A DNA stretch of 64,000 nt, taken from the NCBI GenBank assembly GCA_019634675.1, contig JAHCAX010000009.1, forward strand, positions 14,201-78,200, written 5' to 3'. A program made the translations under genes and the position numbers. The stretch comes from Acherontichlamydia pituitae. Lineage in GTDB: Bacteria > Chlamydiota > Chlamydiia > Chlamydiales > Rhabdochlamydiaceae. Positions 25,801-33,800 of the stretch are shown here, in pieces (position 1 is the stretch's first letter; every line of letters begins with the position of its first letter). The notes beneath the pieces are model-generated. The model did not search any database and was not told the origin of the DNA. It saw only the letters and a program-made list of their open reading frames with translations.

Positions 25801-28665
25801 GCGCAGCAAAAAGGTGAGCGGCTTGTTCACGACTTCGCTTTCATCAAGGCGCCGCGATCCGATAGCGACCGCTTCCTGCCCTTTCTCTTTTTGCTCGAAC
25901 GCATCGGCAAGGAGGTTGCCCATTTCCAGGATGCTGATCTTGTCGGAAAAGTCGATGAAGGAAACAAAGTCGTGCTCATCGGCAACGGCGCTCATTCCAA
26001 AGCGCACTGCGCTCGGTTTGCCTGATGCATTATCTTGGACGAGCTGTCTGCCGTGGACTGTAGCAGTCTCATTATCTTTAAGGACTTGGTCGATATGCTC
26101 TTCAATTCCCGATGTGCGCTGGCCGCGCGCATCGACGACGATCACATCCCATTGGATTTGGGAGAGGTGTCCGAACTGTTCTTGTAGATCTTTTAACTTT
26201 TGACCGAGGACGTTGTCGACAAATGCTGCAGAAGTCCCATCCATGTTGTACTGGAGGACTACGGCCACTTTGCGCGTCTCGCCCCTGTCTAATAACTTTT
26301 GGTTCATCTCTTCGAGCCGCGCTGTTCCTTTATCGATCCTTTCCCAGTTCAATTGGATCGGTTCGCGAGGAAGGGGAGGTTCTGTTTTTTTGAGGGTGTT
26401 TCCAGCTTCGACCCACGCAGAAAACGCCTCTGCAGAATCTATTTCCGGATGGGCGGTCTTAAAGTCGTAGAAGGAAGCAAATCCTAATTTCGAGATCAGG
26501 CGTGTTGCCAAACTATCGCCGACGAGCATCGAGACGATCACAGGCGCATAAGATGGATCTTTGTGGAGAAGCTCGATCACATCGAAAATCTCAGGGAACT
26601 CTTTCATGAAGAAGGCGAGAAAATCTGACTCTTTAAAATTATCGACAATAGCGATGATCTGATCGGCCAACTTCTGCACATCTTCCGCTGTGACCTCGTT
26701 GGCTGCTAATTTACATAAAAAGCTGCATAGGGAGCTGACGAACTGGCGCCATTCTTTGGGAGACAAGGTGTTGTATAAGTCTAAGGAGTGCTTGACGATC
26801 AGGTGCCATTTGCGATTGGAGGCGAGATTGAGCAACGAATCAAATAACTTCCCTTCTTTTGCAAGGGCTGAGGCCTTTCGTTCGAACAGGGCCTTCTCAC
26901 GATCTTTTTCACTCATTTCCGCTGGGAATACTTCTTCCGTTCTTACGGGCTGCGGATACATCCTCTGGGCAATGCCCAATAGTCCGCTGAACATGTTCTG
27001 GCCTTGCGTCGCCGACTGGGACTCGATGGCTGAATCGGTCCATACGACCCCGTCTTCGCCGGCTGAGCATTCTTTATCGAATGCCAATTTGAACAGCTCC
27101 GCATCAAAGGCCATGCTGATCTCTGAAAACCCACCGTGGATCGTGGAGATCACCTCAGGACGGATCGCCTTTGCGCCCACCTGCGTATCGCTGACCTGGA
27201 CGTTCAAAAGGACCCTGACGAGCATATTGAACACGTAAGATTGCAAATGGCGCTCCGCGCTCTTTCCGATCACATGCGAGCCCTCGATCCTTCTGGAACC
27301 GATCCCGATGTCCTTTCCTTTATTGTAAATCTGGTTCAGCAAGATCCCCGAGTTGCCTAAGTTGATCGATGTGTCGCAATCGGTATAGATGATCGCTTGG
27401 GGCCGCGCTGTTTTGTATGTCTTGGCATCTCCTGCCGTATGCGCCAAATAGCGCAGTCCGACTTGGATCGCGCCTCCCTTGACGCTTCTTCTAGCAAAGT
27501 CATTGCTGTCTGCCGTTGCAAGGGCAGGATCTCGATATTGTGAAATCTCTTCGCGCAAGTCCTCTTCATAGCTCAATAGGATAATCTGGTCTGCATGGCG
27601 CTGCAATAGAGGATCGGCCGCAATCATCTTCCGCATCACATCGATCGTCCCTTCCACGCCATCTTCCACTGCCTCGTCCGCAACAAAGTTCAGGGTCCAG
27701 CAAAATTGGTCCAACCCTTCGAATAAGAAATTAAGCTGTTCGACCTTAACCCGTAAAAAATCTTCTCCAGTAAAGCAGGTCTGCTTGGTCTGAAGCCGGT
27801 TGTGCTCTTTGTGCATGCCCGCTAAAAAGGCCACATGCTGCATACTGTCTGCCTTTGCATTTAAATCGAGCATGATGATCCGAGAAACGGCCAATTCGAT
27901 CGCACTGTGGTCATCAAGCGTCAGAGAACTTTCGCTCCGTCCGGTAATCCGCACGACCTCTTTAGCAACTCCCTCCTGGATGACGCTCCGCTCTTGCCCT
28001 TTCAAGGAATCCAGCTTTCCGCTTGCCTCCAGGCCATCGATTGATTGACGCGCCAAGGCAAATAACGCCTTTCGTCCATCAACCTCTTTCGTATGCATCT
28101 TTTCCATGAGCTCTTTTAGCTCGATCTTCTCTTTTGGACTTAAAGACTGTCTGCGCTGGTAAAGGTCGAATGCCCGTTTTTCCCATTCTTCTTGAACTAA
28201 TGGATGCTGGCTTTCCCCTTTTTTTCCTTCCTGTTTAAAGCGGCTGTAATCGGTCATCAGCTCATAAATGCCCTTGCAATCATCGACGCTCAAACCGGAG
28301 AACATCTCGACGACCCTGCCAAAGCTCAAGTCGCTGTTGCGGTAATATTCAACTGCTTTTGCAACTGTCTGGAACTGCCGCTTCATCCAGCTCAAGGGCT
28401 GAAGCGCCTTGCCGAAAATACCCCATGAGGAAGAGCCTGGATCGCTTTCTATCTCCATTTTTTCAGCTACGACGATAGGCTGCCCGGAACCGCCTTTTTT
28501 AGGCTCTGGCTGCACTAAAGCCCTTTGGCCTGCCGCATGCCCTTTTTGTCCCATCCCATCAATTTCTTCTGCGATAAGGCAGCTTTTGGAGCTCAGAGAT
28601 GTAAGAAGCTGCTCCTCCTGGCCGCCGGGAGACTTATTAAGAGATGAATCTAAAAATGTAGCCAT
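22870..28665 (-). CDS. Giant multidomain protein: two GT2-like glycosyltransferase domains, kinase-like domain, nucleotidyltransferase-like C-terminus
   Basis: The product is 1931 residues. Residues about 330-540 resemble a GT-A (dolichol-phosphate mannose synthase-like) domain with DCD near 429-431, GIGSRRIEGSHVIGK and the late VSDTQVGAKAIR motif. Residues about 845-1040 repeat the pattern: VAVVLQYNMDG, FIDFSD near 905-908, AIGSRRLDESEVVNK and YDTQTGFKLF near 973. Next, GGGAENIVYRLSNGSIVKIP near 1068-1088 and MVLDPGEL near 1283 resemble the P-loop/lysine and the Asp motif of a kinase-like fold. The last 500 residues start with LDAGTATRSSLLKYSEK, faintly like the nucleotide-binding start of a sugar nucleotidyltransferase or fucokinase. 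There is no signal peptide. Function is inferred: transfer or activation of sugars, perhaps as a host-directed effector. Domains 1 and 2 look like an internal duplication. Confidence 0.75.
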   Translation of the reverse strand: MATFLDSSLNKSPGGQEEQLLTSLSSKSCLIAEEIDGMGQKGHAAGQRALVQPEPKKGGSGQPIVVAEKMEIESDPGSSSWGIFGKALQPLSWMKRQFQTVAKAVEYYRNSDLSFGRVVEMFSGLSVDDCKGIYELMTDYSRFKQEGKKGESQHPLVQEEWEKRAFDLYQRRQSLSPKEKIELKELMEKMHTKEVDGRKALFALARQSIDGLEASGKLDSLKGQERSVIQEGVAKEVVRITGRSESSLTLDDHSAIELAVSRIIMLDLNAKADSMQHVAFLAGMHKEHNRLQTKQTCFTGEDFLRVKVEQLNFLFEGLDQFCWTLNFVADEAVEDGVEGTIDVMRKMIAADPLLQRHADQIILLSYEEDLREEISQYRDPALATADSNDFARRSVKGGAIQVGLRYLAHTAGDAKTYKTARPQAIIYTDCDTSINLGNSGILLNQIYNKGKDIGIGSRRIEGSHVIGKSAERHLQSYVFNMLVRVLLNVQVSDTQVGAKAIRPEVISTIHGGFSEISMAFDAELFKLAFDKECSAGEDGVVWTDSAIESQSATQGQNMFSGLLGIAQRMYPQPVRTEEVFPAEMSEKDREKALFERKASALAKEGKLFDSLLNLASNRKWHLIVKHSLDLYNTLSPKEWRQFVSSLCSFLCKLAANEVTAEDVQKLADQIIAIVDNFKESDFLAFFMKEFPEIFDVIELLHKDPSYAPVIVSMLVGDSLATRLISKLGFASFYDFKTAHPEIDSAEAFSAWVEAGNTLKKTEPPLPREPIQLNWERIDKGTARLEEMNQKLLDRGETRKVAVVLQYNMDGTSAAFVDNVLGQKLKDLQEQFGHLSQIQWDVIVVDARGQRTSGIEEHIDQVLKDNETATVHGRQLVQDNASGKPSAVRFGMSAVADEHDFVSFIDFSDKISILEMGNLLADAFEQKEKGQEAVAIGSRRLDESEVVNKPLTFLLRSLGLNLMVKGMFPLLYDIYDTQTGFKLFTKDAWKGISGLGLQSQSLAFDIEILQQAARLGIPISECPVDFYDNTQNSGGEVGDTLVTGMFDDLLVIRGRIDDSAARPLQDGEAKLIGGGAENIVYRLSNGSIVKIPHENLDTDFIAVVKNFLLKNQKEMSLHDQQDKLITSSFINQLLTSPRISGYIPHLRNWKDLNIFVMKIITSIENKNYKSMGYETAGRLGKDLVIPFRFVKEPFTISVDGKEKTFTEEDHVKQSVFAKGVFKDRFLNILNSTASNPEKAAQIKQLIDEGLGLFDQLWVRGLFDLDTNFMCDTGYYPDSQGIEKLMVLDPGELIDDTSLVDVSVARTQVEKRYDYIEMEIFLRALPADVKAEVLDYYKQKMHAFIDRVEEDLQKSSDKRDFGKEQRAPGAVPSDFAVPFDSSLTLPAAKENGQTTGQKKREALEMSRSGYQMPFSLTGHAPTPESAPVTVPFIHLVPEMGDYPTPKLDAEARLPTPVGCIGPTLEAVQEHSPEVFTEPQSNLIVLDAGTATRSSLLKYSEKSSSKGSIEVGGIPLYQRAAASVQGLVQSKLPEGYVVLTSSDDLIELSEEDQGRIAAYFNASNGPAPGLFWFDLPDAGSQFFPLTIDGTYRFFKEHAQLPQRAEGFFSEIPITKGFVRNDRVAQVFSGIFNATDAMMQRRGQPAAASEGSSSSMPQVPGVSVLGDLYGQFVVYNAAEQFGGMKTPFLLIFSKEFLNDFTKEALPLIPDYTYTHITWENILLRGIKADKQMWMQMGKPPQMDSKQWANLWDKIQELKARHNINTQDPAQNEARVFQGNWQNFDDPHAAFRYVQGAYSEKMGHTFRAGPVQIVSDQPLAGNNQVRSSVPGSIALMKSELHGNIELTSAEGRTAKTHEVAEVLFYNVNLPAGKTLFVPSNHLVVGIDGEIFSIRMGKMSKEELKAQMVYRYDGSGRPNPFMSYSDFTKKFGSMQKL

Positions 28666-29041
28666 AGCAAAGAACCACCAGCTAATTAAAATAATACAGT
28701 CTATGTATACAATATTTTATCATAACAACATTAAAATTCAATAAACTTATAATAAATAATTCGTTAATTGTATTAATTTATAAATCAATAACAAACAACA
28801 ACTTGAATACAATAATATATTTTAACTTAAACAATTGAAAACAAGATAGTTATAAAAATTAAAAACAACTTTAATATCTAATTAAATTTTAATTCTATCA
28901 AATAAAATTAATAATATAACTCATTGCATAACAAAAACTTAAAGTTGACTTATTACCTAATTTAAAATACAATTAGAGAAGCAAAAAGAAATAATAACTG
29001 CTAATTCTCAAATTAAACGACGAAATTAATACGAGAAAATT
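28666..29041. other. Very AT-rich divergent intergenic region
   Basis: These 376 bases separate two divergent giant or repeat-rich genes. The tract is almost entirely A/T with many AATTAA and TATAA words, which makes promoter calling unreliable. No RNA gene or hairpin was seen. It probably contains promoters for both flanking genes. Confidence 0.5.
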
Positions 29042-30847
29042 ATGGCTAGCACGATTTATTCAGATCAGATCCGAGGGCTCAAAATCTACAATTCAGAGAG
29101 CCAGCCTTTGGAACTCTGCCGCCCTCACCAAGCAATCCTCAAAGATGAGATTGCAGCAGATGTCAACGCCCTTGTCCGTTCCCGTTTTTTCCAAGACAAG
29201 TTCAGAACCCTATACCCAACAGACCGTACCGGCGCCCATTTTAACATCCGCCTCACCGACCGCTCCCTCATCGTCCAACTCATGCGCGAAGACGGCCGAC
29301 GCCTCAATCCAGAAGGGGAGATCCTGACTGTCGACCTTAATGAACTAGAAAGCCAAGATATCATCGAGATCAATCAATCGATCATCGAAAAAGCCGACGA
29401 CATTTATCAAGAATGCCAAAATGAGCATGGCAGGTCCCGCGACACCCACTCGACGCACACCATTCGGGACCGCGATGTGAGTGACCTAAGGCACATCCCT
29501 GCAGACGACATCTACGACGAACTGGAAGCCAGACGCTCTTACCGCCGCCCGGACCTTTCCCGCATATCGTCCAATGACCTGCTCGATGAGCTTGATGCTA
29601 GGCGCAGAGATCTCAATGATAGACGCATCTACCGCCGTCCAGACACAAGCCACGATCTAGAACCTTCTTCTCGCAGGAGCCGTTCCGATGCGCCCCGCCG
29701 CCAGGAACGCTTCACACAACGAGGAACGGAATCTCCTTCCGATGCACTGCGCCGGGCCCGAGAACTCCAGCTAGACCTGCAGCTGCAAGCAAATAGGCTC
29801 TCCGGTAGATCTGATACATCCATCGAACAGTTGGGTCCGCTGCACGAGCAGATCAGCCGTCTTGAGCGGGAGATCCAGCGCTTAAGCGCGCAGATCGGTA
29901 CAACTCCTCCAACTGTGGCAGCTTCAACAGATGCAAGCCCCGTCCTAGAAAGGATCAGCGACCGCCTTGCCCGTATTGAAGAGCGCTTAAACCGGCTCGA
30001 AAACCCCGGCTTAGCCTCTGCGACAATCACCGCATCGACAGAGCGCCCTGACACAACAGATCTAACAAGACAAATCGCGACCCTGACTGAGCGCAATGAA
30101 GCCCTTACCTCACAACTCGCTTCCCTATCGATTCCTTCTCCAACATTGCCCCACTTGAACGGCGACCAATTTGAAAGGCTGACCAGACTTGCGCAAGAGT
30201 TTGATGAAGAGCCTGTGCGTGAAGATGAAGATTTCCCCTTCGGAAAAGACTCCCAATTCATGGAGTTTCCCGAGCCTGTCCGCGACTCGATCTATTTCCA
30301 AATGTACACCCTCTGCAACCCAACCCGCGTTCCAGACATCTGGAGATGCGGAGAGAAGTTCTTCTTGAACCAAGAAGGGCTCCACTCGAACAACCACCTG
30401 CGCTCCATTGCGATCAACCGCTACCTGCTCCAATCGCTTGCCAATGAGTTTGCGATCCTAGGAAAAGCTCAACCGCCATCGCCTGAACTGCTCGCCCGTT
30501 TCACTCAGCTTCCGCAAGACGATCAAATCGGAGTCCTGCGCCAATTTCAATTCTTGCGCAAAAAGAGCCATGAAGAACTGCAAGTGACGCTTGAATCATT
30601 CCTTGGCCGCGGCAGCGCGCCTGCGTCGAACGAAGAGAGAAATGAATCGATCTCCCGCTATCTCCAAGCGCAAATCACCGACCGCTATGGCACTGCGCTC
30701 TCAAGCATAACTGAAGAACTCGAAGAATTGTCAGTAGAGCTCGAGGAGACCAAGGAACAGATGGCTGCAGAAAGAGATCAGCACCGTTTGGAAATGGAAA
30801 GGCTGCGTTTAGAACTAGAAAGTCTACGCACTTCATCCCATCATTAA
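29042..30847 (+). CDS. Coiled-coil protein, paralogue of the next gene
   Basis: This 601-residue protein has no recognised enzyme domain. Residues 1-130 form a conserved block (DQIRGLKIYNSES ... GAHFNIRLTDRSLIVQLMRE) that is repeated closely in the next gene. Residues 130-370 are arginine- and serine-rich with heptad-like coiled coils. A second conserved block at about 370-520 contains EDFPFGKDSQF and TRVPDIWRCGEKFFLNQEG, also shared with the next gene. The C-terminus is a coiled coil. Tandem duplication is evident. No signal peptide or membrane segment is seen. The architecture, a globular block framed by coiled coils, is common in secreted effectors and scaffold proteins, but function is unknown. 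Confidence 0.8.
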   Translation: MASTIYSDQIRGLKIYNSESQPLELCRPHQAILKDEIAADVNALVRSRFFQDKFRTLYPTDRTGAHFNIRLTDRSLIVQLMREDGRRLNPEGEILTVDLNELESQDIIEINQSIIEKADDIYQECQNEHGRSRDTHSTHTIRDRDVSDLRHIPADDIYDELEARRSYRRPDLSRISSNDLLDELDARRRDLNDRRIYRRPDTSHDLEPSSRRSRSDAPRRQERFTQRGTESPSDALRRARELQLDLQLQANRLSGRSDTSIEQLGPLHEQISRLEREIQRLSAQIGTTPPTVAASTDASPVLERISDRLARIEERLNRLENPGLASATITASTERPDTTDLTRQIATLTERNEALTSQLASLSIPSPTLPHLNGDQFERLTRLAQEFDEEPVREDEDFPFGKDSQFMEFPEPVRDSIYFQMYTLCNPTRVPDIWRCGEKFFLNQEGLHSNNHLRSIAINRYLLQSLANEFAILGKAQPPSPELLARFTQLPQDDQIGVLRQFQFLRKKSHEELQVTLESFLGRGSAPASNEERNESISRYLQAQITDRYGTALSSITEELEELSVELEETKEQMAAERDQHRLEMERLRLELESLRTSSHH

Positions 30848-30889
30848 GAAACCCCTTGATCATCATGTTTTAAGGATGTTCAACAAACT

Positions 30890-33800
30890 ATGAGCGGCAC
30901 CATCCACCCTGACCAGATCAAAGGCCTTAAAATCTTTGATTCGGCAAGCCAGCTTCTACGGCTTTGCAGCCCGCATGAACAAGAGCTTGGCGAAGAGATC
31001 GCAGGGGATGTCGACGACCTGGTGCACTCCCAATTTTTTCAAGAAAAGTTTGGCAGGCTGTTTCCTGAAGACCTCGCAGGCGCCCATTTCAACATCCGCG
31101 TTAAAGACCACATGCTCATTGTGCAGCTCATGCGGGAAAATGCCGCGAGCCGCCCCGTCCCGGAAGGACAACCGATCGCAATCGACCTAGCAGAGCCTGC
31201 GGACGGAGAGGTCATCGAGATCAATCGAACGATCCTCGATAAAGCCGATGCCCTTTTCCGAAAATGCCAAAACGGCCATATCCACTCCCATCGTTCCTCT
31301 GCAGCCTCTTCCCTTCGAGAACGAGCTGTCGACTTGACCCGCCTCTCAGACGAAGACCTTAATGACGAACTTGTTTCCCGTGAGCACCGCGGAACAATTG
31401 ATGAGATCCCTCCCCCCCTTCGTCGAAGACGGCTCAATCCTCCTAGCCGTTCAGAACAGTCTGCAAGGACAGTTCGGGAAGACCTTTCCGAGACCCTTCG
31501 CAGCGCAAGACAGATCCAGTTCAACCTCCAGCAAGAAGCGGACCAGCTCATAAGAAGGCCCGATGCCACCATTGAGCAGCTCTCCCCGCTGCACGAACAG
31601 ATCCGACGCCTCGAACAGCAGATACAGCGTTTGAGCCAACAGCTCGGGATCCCTCAAAGCTCAATCCAGGCAACCGCAACAGACACCTCCCCTCTTGTCC
31701 AGAGGATCTTCGATCGCCTTTCCCGCATTGAAGAGCGTTTGCGCCAGCTCGAAAGCTACGAAGCGACGCAGCCAACATCCAGCGGCCACATACCACCTCT
31801 TAGCAACCAAGACCTATCCGCAAGAAGGGAAGACACCTCAGCCCATCAAAGGTCACTCTCAGATGTCCCTGCGCAAACAGACCGCAACGCAAGAAGAGAA
31901 GATGGCTCTACCCGTCAAAGATCCCAATCAGACACTGGAGCCCAAACAGACCGCACCCCAACAAGAGAAGATGACGCAACCCATCAAAGATCCCGTTCAG
32001 ATGTCGGAGCGCAAACAGACAGCATTGCAACAAGAACTGATAATTCCAGACATCAAAGAGTTCATTCCGATTCCACCGCAAGATCAGACCCTCCATCGCA
32101 AAGAGAAGCCGATCTAGAAAGCGCCCTACAGCGCGCGCGCGAAGCCTATCGCAATTTACAGCAAGACGCTGACCGGCTCTCTAGACAGCTCCATGTGACC
32201 ATCGATCAGCTTGCCCCGTTGCACACACAAATCCGCCGTCTTGAAACCCAAGTCCAACGGCTAAGCGAACAGCTCGGCAATCCTTTGATCGCAACATCAG
32301 ATGGAACTCAGACCCAAACAACGCCGATTTTAGAAAGGATCCAAGATAGACTTTCCCGGATCGATGAGCACTTAAGCGAACTAGAAGGTCCTCGCCTTAT
32401 TCCTGCTGGATCAAGTCCTTCGAGCGACAGGGTCGATGCACTGGAACAAGAGTGCAACCAGCTGGAAGCCCAGTTAAGAGAAGTCACAAAACAACTCGAC
32501 GTTCTAAGAGAAAGGAATCTAGAACTTTCCACACAGCTCTCCACCCTGACCTCCCCATCGCCTAACCTACCACGCTTGACCAACGAACAGTTCCGTCTTC
32601 TGCTCTCGCTGGCCCAGCAACTAGGCCATCCCTCGGTAAGAGACAGCGAAGACTTCCCCTTTGGAACAGACACCCAGTTCCTCGATCTTCCCCAAGAGAT
32701 CCGCGACTCGGTCTACTTCCAGATGTACAGCATCTGCTATCCAACCCGTGTTCCTGATACCTGGAGATGCGGAGAGAAGTTCTTCCTGAACCAAGAAGGG
32801 CTTCATGGAAACAACGGCCTGCGCTCTCTCGCAATCACCCGCTACCTGAACCAGTCGCTTGCCAATGAATTTGCAACCCTCGGCAATGGACAGGCCTCTT
32901 CTCCCGATGTGATGGCCCGATTCGACCTGCTTGCAGAAGAAGACCAGATCGGCATCCTGCGCCAATACCAATTCTTGCATAGAAAAAGTGAAGAGCCACT
33001 CGAGACCACCCGCGAATCATTCCTCGGCCTCAATGACACCACCGCTACCAACGAAGAGCGGAACGAAGCGATCTCCCGCTACCTTCAAGTGCAGATCAGC
33101 GAACGCTACGGCAAAATGATCTCGGAGCTGACTGATGAACTCCTTCGCTTGGCTGAGCAGCTTGATTCAACCCAAGATTCCTATGAAGAAGCATTAGACC
33201 GCCTCCGCCTTGAAATGGCCCAACTGCGCGAACAAAGCCGCCTCGATCTCGCAAGCGCGATGTTCCACGCTTCCAGCATCCAAAGCGAGCTCGATACCGC
33301 CCGCGGCCAGATAGCCCAGCTCACAGGAGACCTCTCGTCAAAAGACCTGCAAATTGCAGCGCTCCATCAACAAGCATCTGAAGCTGCCGAACAGCAACAG
33401 CGGGCCCGAGAACAGATCGATCAATTAACACGGATCGGCAGAGGCAAAGACATCGACATCGCGCAGCTCCGCATCAACTTGCGCCAAGCAGGTGAGCGGG
33501 AGCGCTGCGCCCTCGATGAAATCGCCCGACTGACGTTAGAAGCCAGTACAAAAGATTCCCGTATTTCCGCTTTAGAGCAAGATATCCGCAATGGTGCAGA
33601 ACGGGAACGTCTCGCTCGACTCGAAATCGCCCAACTGAAGCATGAAGGCGGTACAAAAGATTCCCGTATTTCCACTTTAGAGCAAGATATCCGCAATGGT
33701 GCAGAACGGGAACGTCTCGCTCGTCTTGAAATCGCCCAACTGAAGCATGAAGGCGGTACAAAAGATTCACGTATTTCCGCTTTAGAGCAAGATATCCGCG

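Noticed and set aside
29629..30261. 210-codon minus-strand frame opposite the first coiled-coil paralogue
   Set aside because: Serine/arginine-rich antisense of a coiled-coil gene whose plus-strand blocks are conserved in its paralogue.
31695..32117. 140-codon second plus-strand frame with its own repeats inside the 1661-residue protein gene
   Set aside because: The repeats appear in this frame only because the 69-bp unit is a multiple of three; there is no start context, and the main frame continues through.
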